From NCBI GenBank assembly GCA_938041555.1, contig CALIAC010000011.1, positions 21,923 to 85,922 of the forward strand: DNA of 64,000 bases, written 5' to 3'. A program made the position numbers and the translations under genes. Positions 32,252 through 40,624 of the stretch are shown piece after piece; position 1 is the first letter of the stretch; each line of letters opens with the position of its first letter. The notes beneath the pieces were generated by a model. It had not been told where the DNA came from. It was given only the letters and a program-made list of their open reading frames with translations, and did no database searches. The DNA comes from an uncultured Candidatus Saccharibacteria bacterium (lineage in GTDB: Bacteria > Patescibacteriota > Saccharimonadia > Saccharimonadales > Saccharimonadaceae).

Positions 32252-33277
32252 CTACTGCTGCAAATACTCGTACAGCTTCTTGGCGTCCTTGTGCTTGCGC
32301 AGCTTTGCCAGAGCCTTGGCCTCAATCTGACGGATGCGCTCGCGCGTCACGGCAAACTCCTGCCCAACTTCCTCCAGCGTGTGGCTCTTGCCATTCTCTA
32401 GACCAAAGCGCATTTTGATAATCTTCTGCTCGCGGTCGCTCAAGGTCGAGAGAATATCTTGCACCTGCTCCTTGAGAAGCTGGTTGGAGGCCGACTCTTC
32501 AGGGCTGACCGTATCTTCATCCTCAATAAAGTCCCCCAGCACCGACTCCTCCGAGTCGTCGCCATCGCGCCCCACACCAGCGTCCAGGCTGCTGATGTCT
32601 TGCTTAATCTTCATCACATATTCGACCTTATCCGGCTCCATATCGAGCTCTTTGGCAAGCTCGGTAATAGTTGGCTCGCGGTTGAGGTCTTGGGTCAGGC
32701 GGCGCTGAGTGCGCAGCAGCTTGTTAATCGTCTCCACCATGTGGACAGGAATACGAATAGTGCGCGCTTGGTCGGCAATCGCCCGGGTAATCGCCTGGCG
32801 AATCCACCAAGTGGCATAGGTGCTAAACTTAAAGCCCTTATCTGGGTCAAACTTCTCTACCGCCCGTAGTAGCCCGGTGTGCCCTTCCTGGATAAGATCG
32901 AGAAAATCAAGGCCACGACCACTATACCGCTTGGCAATGCTTACCACCAGGCGCATATTAGCCTCGGCCATTTTGTCTTTGGCGCGCTTATCGCCCTGCT
33001 TAATCCGGTAGGCTAGGTCTACCTCTTCGTCAGCACTCAGCAGCGGGATCTTACCAATCTCGCGCAGGTGCAGCCGCACCGAGTCGTCGCTAATATCATC
33101 AAAGTATTGGTTGCTGTTGAGAATCTCCTCCGGCGTATCTTCTTCCTCAAGTGCCGCGAGGTCGGGCTCCATATCGTCGACGGCTGGATCCATCATCGGT
33201 GGCTGGGCATCGGGTGGCGCTGCCTGAGCTGTGGTTGCTGGTTTTTTTTGCTTGGTATCCTTATCGTCGGTTGCCAC
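32252..33277 (-). CDS. rpoD: RNA polymerase primary sigma factor
   Basis: 341 residues: short for RpoD because region 1.1 is reduced to an acidic Pro-rich leader. Region 1.2 [17 protein letters not shown], region 2 ([56 protein letters not shown]), region 3 and region 4 ([34 protein letters not shown]) are all there. The C-terminus is [15 protein letters not shown], without the R-H-P of the usual LRHPSR end. GTG start 33277 with AAGGAG, overlapping the end of dnaG by 17 bp. Matches the TTGACA/TATAAT promoters seen throughout. Confidence 0.97.
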   Translation of the reverse strand: MATDDKDTKQKKPATTAQAAPPDAQPPMMDPAVDDMEPDLAALEEEDTPEEILNSNQYFDDISDDSVRLHLREIGKIPLLSADEEVDLAYRIKQGDKRAKDKMAEANMRLVVSIAKRYSGRGLDFLDLIQEGHTGLLRAVEKFDPDKGFKFSTYATWWIRQAITRAIADQARTIRIPVHMVETINKLLRTQRRLTQDLNREPTITELAKELDMEPDKVEYVMKIKQDISSLDAGVGRDGDDSEESVLGDFIEDEDTVSPEESASNQLLKEQVQDILSTLSDREQKIIKMRFGLENGKSHTLEEVGQEFAVTRERIRQIEAKALAKLRKHKDAKKLYEYLQQ

Positions 33278-35009
33278 GCGCTATCTCCTTGATTAATTGG
33301 TTCAGTTGCTCGCGCAAAGCGGCGGCGGCAGTCGTATCGCCGCTCTCTTCTGCTTGGCGCAGTTGGGTGATGAGATGATGTTTGTGTTGCTGCTTGTGTT
33401 CGGTTTCGATTTGCCGCAAAAGCCGGGCGGTCTCGTAGTAGCGATCGGTCTCGCTCCACGCACTATACTGATCGTCAGCATACGCTCGTGTCATTGTAAT
33501 ATACTCATCAAAATTTTGCAATGGCGGCGGCGTACTCTTCAGAGGCTGCCCATGGTGCGCCGCATAGTACTGAGCCAAAGCCTGGCGTGCTTCCCCTGCG
33601 AAGAGCTGTGGGTCAACTCGCCTAAACAACTCCTGGCTCGGCCCATCGAGCATCGCCAGCGCAAGCGCATTATTTTGCAAGAGGTAAGGATTCTTTCGAG
33701 CAGTTTTTTTGACCTTGACGGCCTTGCGGATGGGTGCGGACGGTGCGGTTTGCTGCGCCTTGGCCTGCACAGCCTGGACACTTGAGCCCACCGTTTGAGC
33801 AATCTGCCGCTGGTAGTGCTCGCGCTCCACCGGGTCGCCCAAGCGATTAACAAGCGCCAGCCCAACCGTCGTAAACTGCCGCTTACCCGCTGCCGTGGTA
33901 AGATCGAGCTGCTGCCGATACTGCGCCAGGAGCCAATCCACTGCTGGCTGGGCCGCTGCAATCGCCTGCTGCCAGGCCGCTACCCCCTGCTGCTGGATGA
34001 GTTCATCGGGGTCTTTTGCCTCCGCCGGCAGCGACACCACCTTCAGCTCCACCCCCGCTTGGGCAGCCAGGCCAATCGCTCGCTCTGTGGCAGCCTGCCC
34101 GGCTTTATCACCATCAAAACTCAACCGGATATCGCCCGCCAGCCGCTTGAGCGCCCGAATATGCTGCTCCGTCATAGCAGTGCCCGCCGTCGCTACCACC
34201 GCTGCTTCGCCCGCCTGATGGCTACTTATCACATCCATATTACCCTCGACAATCACCGCGTAGCCCTGGGCCCGAATCGCCTGCTTGGCCTGCATCAAGC
34301 CAAAGACATGCCGACCTTTATCATAGAGCAGCGTCTGGGGCGTATTGAGGTATTTTGGTGCATTGGGCACATCAGCAATCAAGCGCGCTGTAAAACCAAT
34401 CACCTGCCCACTCGCATCCATTAATGGCACCATCATCCGCCCACGAAAGAGATCGCCATCGTAGCGGTTCACCAAGCCCACCTCGCGCAGCTCTGCCAGC
34501 GAAAAGCCTTTTTTCTTAAGATACGTTACCAGAGCCTGACCATCACGCGGCGCATAGCCAATCTGAAACTGCTGGACAATCGCCTTGCTCAGCCGCCGCG
34601 TCCGAAACACATACGCCAGTGCATCCTGGCTCCGCACCAAGCAATGCTGATAAAAATTCGCCGCTAGCCGATGCGCCTCAAGGAGCCGCTGCTTGCGCCG
34701 CGCCAGGTCGCGATTACCCTTTTGCTCATACAGCGAAAGATCCACCCCCGCCTTGCGCGCCAGCAATTCCAGCGCCTGGCGAAAGTCCAGCCCCTCTACC
34801 TCCATAATAAAGCTAAAGACATCGCCGCCTCGCCCGCTACTAAAGTCGTGCCAAATATTCTTCTCCGGGCTCACAAAAAAGCTCGGCGTCCGCTCACTGG
34901 TAAAAGGGCTCAAGCCTTTGTAGCTCCTCCCCGCCCGCTTGAGCTGCACATATTCGCCCACCACATCCTCTATATTCAAGCGTGCCCGCACCTCTTCTTT
35001 GGCATCCAT
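33261..35009 (-). CDS. dnaG: DNA primase
   Basis: 582 residues. Lays RNA primers for replication. The N-terminal CHC2 zinc ribbon keeps its frame ([19 protein letters not shown] and [13 protein letters not shown]), but the four zinc ligands are Ser34, Thr37, Asp55 and Ser58, so it cannot bind zinc. TOPRIM core: [24 protein letters not shown] and [11 protein letters not shown] are intact. A helicase-interacting C-terminal helical part follows. ATG 35009 is 6 nt from TATACT. Co-transcribed with rpoD in the classic dnaG-rpoD order. Confidence 0.96.
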   Translation of the reverse strand: MDAKEEVRARLNIEDVVGEYVQLKRAGRSYKGLSPFTSERTPSFFVSPEKNIWHDFSSGRGGDVFSFIMEVEGLDFRQALELLARKAGVDLSLYEQKGNRDLARRKQRLLEAHRLAANFYQHCLVRSQDALAYVFRTRRLSKAIVQQFQIGYAPRDGQALVTYLKKKGFSLAELREVGLVNRYDGDLFRGRMMVPLMDASGQVIGFTARLIADVPNAPKYLNTPQTLLYDKGRHVFGLMQAKQAIRAQGYAVIVEGNMDVISSHQAGEAAVVATAGTAMTEQHIRALKRLAGDIRLSFDGDKAGQAATERAIGLAAQAGVELKVVSLPAEAKDPDELIQQQGVAAWQQAIAAAQPAVDWLLAQYRQQLDLTTAAGKRQFTTVGLALVNRLGDPVEREHYQRQIAQTVGSSVQAVQAKAQQTAPSAPIRKAVKVKKTARKNPYLLQNNALALAMLDGPSQELFRRVDPQLFAGEARQALAQYYAAHHGQPLKSTPPPLQNFDEYITMTRAYADDQYSAWSETDRYYETARLLRQIETEHKQQHKHHLITQLRQAEESGDTTAAAALREQLNQLIKEIARGNRR

Positions 35010-35021
35010 AGGTATAGTATA
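35010..35021 (-). promoter_or_regulatory. Leaderless promoter of dnaG-rpoD
   Basis: TATACT (35016-35021), 6 nt, ATG 35009. Confidence 0.65.
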
Positions 35022-35335
35022 GCGCATATGGCATAGGCCAATCGAACTGTGTTTGCCCTCCTTTACTATTCATCCCCTCACCGGGCTTGCTGCATCCACA
35101 CCACACTAGGCCTTGTCAGCACGCTAGTTGCATCACGTATCTTTAATGAGCTAAAAAACTTTGTGTGGTATAGAAAATACACCCGTCTCTTACTACAAAA
35201 CATGAGATATTTTTATATAGTCTATAGGGGTATAGAGTATATAGTATAGAGGGGTATATACTATGCATACTTCATCAATCTGACCTCTGTTAGAGATTAT
35301 GCTCTTTACCTCTGTTAGTGGTTGTGTTTAAATGG
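35022..35335. other. AT-rich intergenic region with repeated motifs
   Basis: No coding frame. An AT-rich stretch (35215-35265) holds two GGGGTATA units and several TATACT-like hexamers in both directions. Two copies of ACCTCTGTTA (35283-35292, 35308-35317), 25 bp apart, precede the next gene; the second abuts its -35. Confidence 0.5.
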
Positions 35336-35348
35336 TATTATAGTAACT
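35336..35348 (+). promoter_or_regulatory. Leaderless promoter of the second PQ-rich membrane protein
   Basis: TG-G-TATTAT (-10 at 35336-35341), 7 nt, ATG 35349. Confidence 0.55.
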
Positions 35349-36503
35349 ATGAATCCACAGCAACCATACACTCCCCAACCGAATGGTTCGGCACCGCAGC
35401 CCGAGCAACAGCCCCCGCAGCCCAATGCGCCGGCAGCTGCTCCGTATGTCCCCTATTATGCTACCCAAGCGGCGTCACACGGTGCGCAGGATTATGGCTA
35501 TGGTGCATATAATCCGGCAACGCAGAGCCAGCCAACGCAGCCACCGTATCAAGAGCAGCCCACTCCTTCATCGCCGCAGCCTCAGGCTACGCCCTACCAG
35601 CCGTATCAGCAGCAGCCACACGACCAACCAGCCAGCCAACCAGCCGCGAGCTATGGCGCAGGCCAGTCATATCACTACGCGCCGCAGCCCGAGCAACAGC
35701 CAGCCGCAGCGCCCCACCCAACCAATCCACAAACCAGCACAGACACGCCACATGGCTACGCCAATGCTGATGCCTACCCAGGCCCCGGCCAACCCTACCA
35801 GCCACAATCGGGCGGCTACAATGGCCAGGCCTATGCCAACCCGCAGCAGCCGCTTGGCGCTACTGCCATGGCTGCTACCGGAGCAGACCTTGGCGCAGCA
35901 AGCGAGCCAGACACCTCCTTCCCGGTGGATTACCTCAATGAGATTGCACCCAAGCAGCAGCCAGTGCAGATTAACCGCTTTGCGGTGTTTGGGCTGATCG
36001 GCGGCGTACTCTTGCTCGCCTTTGCCATTATCATGATGATGGTCAACAGCCAGCCCAACTACACCAAGCAAGCCCAGAGTACCCTAGCCCGCATCGAGAC
36101 CTTGCAGGCAGCCACCAAGGAGCAGCAATCACGCCTAACAGAAAATGAACTCTCGAGTATGAACACCACACTCACCACCTCGCTTGGTAGCATGGGGACA
36201 GAGCTCAAGTCGTCGCTCAAGGATGCGAAGATCAAGACCGAGCTCCTAGGCGACGCCAAAAAGACCGAAAAAGCCTACTCCGACAAACTCTCCAAAACGC
36301 TCGAAGACGCTTATCTCACTGGCTCGCTCGACCGCGTCTACGCACGCGAAATGAGCTACCAGCTGTCCATCCTCAAGAGCTACCTCCAGAAGCTCAAAAC
36401 CGCCAGTGGCAACCGCAAAGCCATTGCCGACTACGTCGCCACCAACAGCAAAACACTCGACGCCGCTACCAAGTCATTCAGCAACTTTACCTCAACGAAG
36501 TAG
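35349..36503 (+). CDS. PQ-rich single-TM membrane protein with outer coiled coil
   Basis: 384 residues. Pro/Gln/Tyr-rich cytoplasmic half (about 1-200, e.g. PQPEQQPPQPNAP), one TM (FAVFGLIGGVLLLAFAIIMMM, about 217-237), then a helical extracytoplasmic domain rich in Lys/Leu/Thr (TLARIETLQAATKEQQ ... EDAYLTGSLDRVYAREMSY), coiled-coil-like. No signal peptide. The same layout occurs in 4578-5642, suggesting a small paralogous class of surface proteins. Leaderless start; own terminator. Confidence 0.85.
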   Translation: MNPQQPYTPQPNGSAPQPEQQPPQPNAPAAAPYVPYYATQAASHGAQDYGYGAYNPATQSQPTQPPYQEQPTPSSPQPQATPYQPYQQQPHDQPASQPAASYGAGQSYHYAPQPEQQPAAAPHPTNPQTSTDTPHGYANADAYPGPGQPYQPQSGGYNGQAYANPQQPLGATAMAATGADLGAASEPDTSFPVDYLNEIAPKQQPVQINRFAVFGLIGGVLLLAFAIIMMMVNSQPNYTKQAQSTLARIETLQAATKEQQSRLTENELSSMNTTLTTSLGSMGTELKSSLKDAKIKTELLGDAKKTEKAYSDKLSKTLEDAYLTGSLDRVYAREMSYQLSILKSYLQKLKTASGNRKAIADYVATNSKTLDAATKSFSNFTSTK

Positions 36504-36528
36504 CGACGCGTACTTTCACCCTATCGAC

Positions 36529-36556
36529 AAAGCTCGCCTCTCTGGCGGGCTTTTTG
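36529..36556 (+). terminator. Terminator of the PQ-rich coiled-coil gene
   Basis: AAGCTCGCC / GGCGGGCTT stem and five U. Confidence 0.85.
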
Positions 36557-36559
36557 CTG

Positions 36560-36820
36560 TATTAGGTATTCTGTTTGTATATAACTTTACGGAGCGGTTT
36601 TTTCTCCGCAGGACACTGGATGATGCTGGTGTTTTATATGTGCCGATTGTCACGTTTCTCTAGCCGCTCTTCTTTGGGCTATTAAAATTTAAATACGAGA
36701 AGCCCCGCAGCGCTAATTCTCTTCTGTTATTCCATTTAGTAGGGTGTATTTTAGGTATCAGAAGGTCGAAGTTTGGGAGTAGCCAGTAGCCGCATTTTAC
36801 AGTGTTTTATCGAAACGTAC
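36560..36820. other. Intergenic region between convergent genes, no gene seen
   Basis: A small CGGAG / CTCCG hairpin (about 36590-36610) is the only structure; no coding frame and no good terminator for the YjbR-like gene. Confidence 0.4.
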
Positions 36821-36823
36821 GTC

Positions 36824-37165
36824 CTACTCCGTCACCAGCCGGTAGCTGAGCCGCGCCAGGTCGATCACTTCATCATCACTCAGCTGGCCGCTACAAATAA
36901 CGGTAATCCAATGCTTTTTATTGAGGTGATAGCCTGGCTGGACCGACTCATACCGTTCGCGCAAAGTACGGGCAAGCTGCGGGTCGCATTTGAGGCTGAC
37001 GCGCAGTGGCTGCGACCCTTCGGCAACCAGCGCAAACATCTTCTCCTGTTGGCCAGGCACGTCCTTGTGCCCTACCTTGTACACCGCGATGCCTTCCCCA
37101 AAGGGATAGTCGAGCCACGCCCCGGGCAGGCTGAGCAAAAATTCTTCGAGCTGCTTGTGTGTCAT
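36824..37165 (-). CDS. MmcQ/YjbR-family protein
   Basis: 113 residues, typical length. Conserved YjbR landmarks: LLSLPGAWLDYPFGEGIAVYKV, KMFALVAEGSQPLRVSLKCDP and GYHLNKKHWITVICSG. Family has a DNA-binding-like double-wing fold of unknown role. ATG 37165 is 6 nt from TATTAT; leaderless. Lies 12 bp after corA. Confidence 0.92.
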   Translation of the reverse strand: MTHKQLEEFLLSLPGAWLDYPFGEGIAVYKVGHKDVPGQQEKMFALVAEGSQPLRVSLKCDPQLARTLRERYESVQPGYHLNKKHWITVICSGQLSDDEVIDLARLSYRLVTE

Positions 37166-37177
37166 AGCACTATAATA
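37166..37177 (-). promoter_or_regulatory. Leaderless promoter of the YjbR-like gene
   Basis: TATTAT (37172-37177), 6 nt, ATG 37165. Confidence 0.55.
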
Positions 37178-38041
37178 CTACAACCACTTATGCCGCACAA
37201 AATACCCCACCATCGCCAGCGGTATGAGAACAATCAGGCCGATCATCAGCCAGAAGGCGACATCACTGCGAAACGGCAACTGCACGAAATTCATCCCGCC
37301 TAGGCCCGTCAAGAACGAGACCGGCATAAAGACGGTGGCAACCAAGGTGAGGCGCTTCATCACATCGTTCATGCGGTTAGATACCACCGAGAGGTACATA
37401 TCGAGCGCGCTGGTGAGAAGGTCGCGCATCGTATCGATAAGCTCGTGGACGCGCCAGGCGTAGTCGTAGCTATCGCGCACATACACCGCGCATTTTTTAT
37501 CAAACAAGGCATAGCGGCCGTTACTGAGACCATTGAGCACATTCATCAAAGGGAGCACCACCTTACGCAGATCAGCCAGCTGACGCTTGTACACAAAGAG
37601 TTGCTGGAGCTGCCGATTATCTGGAGTGCGAATCATCGTATCCTCCAGCTGGTCGGTCACATCGTCGATATGATTAAGCAAGGGCATAAATTGCTCAATA
37701 GAAAACTGGGCAATAGTAGCCAGAATAAGCGATGGCGTCTTGCTACTAGGCCGCAGCGCGGTAATGCGCTGAACGAGCTCATCGTCTAGCTCACCCTGGT
37801 GCAGCGTAATAATCTCGGTTTTACTGAGTAAAATGGTAATGGTGTGGTACTTCACATTGTGCCGACTGACGTATGGTATATCCAGCGTCAGCAGCAGCCA
37901 CGCCTCCCCTTCTATCGCCTGCGGCAGCCAGCGATGCTCGCGCACCATGCGGGCCTGCAGCTCAGGCAGGTGCAGTTCGCTTAGCAGCGCCCGTCGCTGC
38001 TCAATTGTGTCAATCGTAATATCGCGCCACAGCTCGGACAT
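37178..38041 (-). CDS. corA: CorA-type magnesium/cobalt transporter
   Basis: 287 residues. A large cytoplasmic N-terminal domain (about 1-225) with long stalk helix, then two C-terminal TMs. The selectivity motif GMN is present in GLGGMNFVQLPF between them. MKRLTLVATVFMPVSFLTGL is TM1 with the usual Pro. ATG overlaps the orn TGA (TGATG), so the two are coupled. Imports Mg2+ (or Co2+/Ni2+) as a homopentamer. Confidence 0.95.
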   Translation of the reverse strand: MSELWRDITIDTIEQRRALLSELHLPELQARMVREHRWLPQAIEGEAWLLLTLDIPYVSRHNVKYHTITILLSKTEIITLHQGELDDELVQRITALRPSSKTPSLILATIAQFSIEQFMPLLNHIDDVTDQLEDTMIRTPDNRQLQQLFVYKRQLADLRKVVLPLMNVLNGLSNGRYALFDKKCAVYVRDSYDYAWRVHELIDTMRDLLTSALDMYLSVVSNRMNDVMKRLTLVATVFMPVSFLTGLGGMNFVQLPFRSDVAFWLMIGLIVLIPLAMVGYFVRHKWL

Positions 38042-38592
38042 CACAGAGCGACCTTTTGGAGATAATAGCGCAGCTCCATAATACTACCACGAATATCCTC
38101 CAGCGCGCGGTGATCTTCTGGCTTGGCAAATTTCTTGCCGTATTTGCCCTCCATCACCACCTTCCAGGCGCTTACATCGAGCATGCGGTAGTGCAAACGC
38201 TGCGCCAGCTGCGGCCACCAGTGGTCGATAAAGCGGCGATCTTGGTGGATGGAGTTTCCCGCGAGCAATATCCGCCCCTCGCCAGCACACTGCTTATCAC
38301 AAAACGCCAGCAGCTCCTGCTCGACCTCTGCTAGTGGCTTGCCCTGAGCATTCTGCTCCTCGAGCCCACGCCGCGCTACCGGGTGCTGATCCCAAAAGCT
38401 GGCGTTGCCATCGAGGAGGCGTTTGAGCTTGGCTTCGTCGTGACGCACTACCCCTTCGTACGTTGCAATCTCAGCGAAGTCCCAATCCGTCACAATCGCT
38501 GCCACCTCTAGTATCTCATCTGTAGTAGGGTCCAGCCCCGTCATCTCAAGGTCTACCCACAAAATCCGTTTTGGTTTGAAGCTTGGTTTCAT
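38041..38592 (-). CDS. orn: Oligoribonuclease (DEDDh 3'-5' exoribonuclease)
   Basis: 183 residues. Degrades 2-5-nt RNA ends left by PNPase and RNases. All acids present: WVDLEMTGLD (Asp/Glu), LAGNSIHQDRRF (Asp), and DHRALEDIRGSI (His/Asp). ATG 38592 is 6 nt from TATACT. Orn is classically reported from Actinobacteria and Proteobacteria; its linkage with corA here is by overlap. Confidence 0.96.
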   Translation of the reverse strand: MKPSFKPKRILWVDLEMTGLDPTTDEILEVAAIVTDWDFAEIATYEGVVRHDEAKLKRLLDGNASFWDQHPVARRGLEEQNAQGKPLAEVEQELLAFCDKQCAGEGRILLAGNSIHQDRRFIDHWWPQLAQRLHYRMLDVSAWKVVMEGKYGKKFAKPEDHRALEDIRGSIMELRYYLQKVAL

Positions 38593-38604
38593 GCTTCTAG
38601 TATA
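38593..38604 (-). promoter_or_regulatory. Leaderless promoter of orn-corA
   Basis: TATACT (38599-38604), 6 nt, ATG 38592. Confidence 0.65.
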
Positions 38605-38846
38605 CTACATGTCCACCACATAGCGCTCATCCTTGGTTATTACTGTTATAAGCATAAGCTTTACTGATGTGCAAGTTAGTGTACTACTTTTTTGTTCAGA
38701 GGTCTTTACCTGCCTTCCCACCTCCTTATTCCAGGACGTAATTATGAAGTAAATTCTCTCTCCTACCCCTGTTATTTCCGAATGGTTCACTATTGTGTTC
38801 AGGCTACGTAGATGTTTGAGTAGTGCGCAAATTTATTATTCACCAT
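38605..38846. other. Intergenic region, no gene seen
   Basis: Holds an 11/12 copy of the recurrent 12-mer (CTACCCCTGTTA, 38763-38774); otherwise nothing recognised. Confidence 0.4.
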
Positions 38847-38878
38847 AGAAAAACCACACCCTGAGTGGGTGTGGTTGA
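38847..38878 (-). terminator. Terminator of mscL
   Basis: AACCACACCC / GGGTGTGGTT stem, 5-nt loop, U-run on the minus strand. Confidence 0.9.
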
Positions 38879-38906
38879 TCGCTACGCAGGCTCTTGCCTA
38901 GCCTAC

Positions 38907-39356
38907 TTAGTCTTTTTTCTTGTCCAAGCGGTCGAGCTTGAGAAAGTGGATGATCAGGTAGATGACGAATGCTGTGGCGACCAAGGTGATCAGCGAGCTC
39001 ACGAAGGCTCCCCACGCGAAGTCGGCGCTGCGCCCAGCAATCTCAATATGCGTGCTGGCAGCCTCGAGGCCCTTCTGCGACCCCACAATGAACTGCACCA
39101 CTGGGCTAATGAACCCCTGAACTAATTTTTTGACTGTGTCGCCGGCAGCGGTACCAATCGCCAAACCAACAGCCAGGCCAACCACGCCCTGCTCGCGAAT
39201 AAACTCAGCAAAGCCGCCAATGTGGCTGTTCTTCATTTTCTGCTCTAGAGCTTGGGCAGCAGCTGCAGCCTCTTGGGCAGCCTTGCGTGGGGTGCGGCGT
39301 GCAGCAGGCTTCTTTGTAGTAGCTGCTTTGGTTTTGGTTGTTGTTCGTTCTGCCAT
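38907..39356 (-). CDS. mscL: Large-conductance mechanosensitive channel
   Basis: 149 residues. Core: FAEFIREQGVVGLAVGLAIG (TM1 with the Gly-rich gate), DTVKKLVQGFISPVVQFI, and TM2 LITLVATAFVIYLIIHFLKL. Compared with the 136-residue E. coli channel it has a ~40-residue Lys/Ala/Thr-rich N-terminal extension (TTTKTKAATTKKPAARRTPR). Emergency valve for osmotic downshock. AAGGAG precedes ATG 39356. -10 TG-C-TATAAT at 39388-39393. Confidence 0.93.
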   Translation of the reverse strand: MAERTTTKTKAATTKKPAARRTPRKAAQEAAAAAQALEQKMKNSHIGGFAEFIREQGVVGLAVGLAIGTAAGDTVKKLVQGFISPVVQFIVGSQKGLEAASTHIEIAGRSADFAWGAFVSSLITLVATAFVIYLIIHFLKLDRLDKKKD

Positions 39357-39387
39357 AGGTTCTCCTTATTAACCATTGTTTATTCAA

Positions 39388-39393
39388 ATTATA
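39388..39393 (-). promoter_or_regulatory. Extended -10 of mscL
   Basis: TG-C-TATAAT on the minus strand, ~32 bp before ATG. Confidence 0.55.
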
Positions 39394-39454
39394 GCATATT
39401 CTGCATTAATTGCTAGCGGTCTTGTGTTGGTGGTGTTCTATGGTCGTTATTTCA

Positions 39455-40624
39455 TTATTGCTTCATTCGCTTAGCTTGTTCGCGTGCTTTGTTGACCTTA
39501 TTGCGCTGTAGATTTTTAAAGCCGCGCGATAAGTGTTGCGATGAAGTCGCAATATTATCTGCATTATCATCAAAGATAACAAATGGGTGTTCGTACGTCT
39601 GTATCGCTTGCTCGACAAGCTCGACACTACCCGTGGCAGTCGCTACTTTACGTAGTATATCACCAAGGAAGAAGCGATTAACTGTCGTGTCACCCGGCGA
39701 AAGGCTCGCATGGACAGTCTGCGCTAACTCAATCGCTTGTTGGCCCATACCCTGGGTGATAAGCTTTTTGCACAGCTGGTTGGCCTCTTTCAGGTCGTTA
39801 CGTCGATCAACATCTGGGTAGATGCCTGGTAGCTGGCTCAAACTTTCGTATGCAGCACCAAATTCGTCATGACGATTATGGATGATTGCATCATAATGAA
39901 CGCGCAATAGCTCACGCCCAGGGATAGATGGCAGTGTAATAAGCTGTAGCAGACTATTTCGTCTGTCACCATCACGATACTGCTGACTAGTAACATCAGC
40001 AAAGTTTAACCATGGGCGAGATGAAACAAAGGCATCACGGTTGATTGACGGCGGGAGATTCTTCACTAGTTCGCTGGTCTGCAGCCAATTCACTGCGCGA
40101 AGCTCACCACTCATCAACTGATCTTGCGGGTTTTTTCCACTTATCGCTTCTGTTGTCTCTTTGCATAGCTCATTCGTAGGTACATCAAGCAAAAACGAGC
40201 GCTGACTTGGCCGGTCAAACAACATAATTACGGCATGTTGGTTAACATACCCAATATAGTGCTCTAACCCCTTAATCTGATCGAGGCACTCCGATGCCAC
40301 AATAGTATAACCATAGCAATTAGCTGTCTCACGCTCGGCAATACTTTCAGCGGTAAGAAGCGGTGTACCATCTGTGGTCGGTGCAAATTCAAGCGTCTGG
40401 CGCACCAAGTGCCCCACCAAAACTGCTGCATTAGTGGCGTCTTCAAAGGCCAGCGGCGACTGCTCGTAGGCTGTGCCGATGATCTTGAGCTGCTTTGAGT
40501 CAAGTAAGCGCTCGCGGCCAATCTCGATATTACCCGCCGCTATACTCTTTCTTGGCGTCATAAGCTCTGCTGCCAGTGGCTCATGCAAAGCAGATGAGTC
40601 GGTACGTGGCGTACGCTCACCCAC
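39455..40624 (-). CDS. Transglutaminase-like orphan with helical repeat tail
   Basis: 389 residues, no signal. ANCYGYTIVASECL (Cys near residue 103), then NQHAVIMLFD (His) and RSFLLDVPTN (Asp) give a Cys-His-Asp order with transglutaminase/SirB1-like spacing; strands around each residue support it. A C-terminal helical region (about 250-370; LKEANQLCKKLITQGMGQQA, VELVEQAIQTYEHP) looks TPR-like. The GTG start at 40624 overlaps the argS stop (TAGTG), so it is coupled to argS. Lacks a metal or SAM motif. Cysteine peptidase-like activity or an inactive scaffold are both possible; function not established. Confidence 0.6.
   Translation of the reverse strand: MGERTPRTDSSALHEPLAAELMTPRKSIAAGNIEIGRERLLDSKQLKIIGTAYEQSPLAFEDATNAAVLVGHLVRQTLEFAPTTDGTPLLTAESIAERETANCYGYTIVASECLDQIKGLEHYIGYVNQHAVIMLFDRPSQRSFLLDVPTNELCKETTEAISGKNPQDQLMSGELRAVNWLQTSELVKNLPPSINRDAFVSSRPWLNFADVTSQQYRDGDRRNSLLQLITLPSIPGRELLRVHYDAIIHNRHDEFGAAYESLSQLPGIYPDVDRRNDLKEANQLCKKLITQGMGQQAIELAQTVHASLSPGDTTVNRFFLGDILRKVATATGSVELVEQAIQTYEHPFVIFDDNADNIATSSQHLSRGFKNLQRNKVNKAREQAKRMKQ

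Noticed and set aside
35049..35249. 66-codon frame between dnaG and the PQ-rich gene
   Set aside because: AT-rich, Tyr/Cys-biased and without start signals; the region looks like promoter DNA.
38605..38790. 61-codon frame upstream of mscL terminator
   Set aside because: No ribosome site or promoter and no coding bias.
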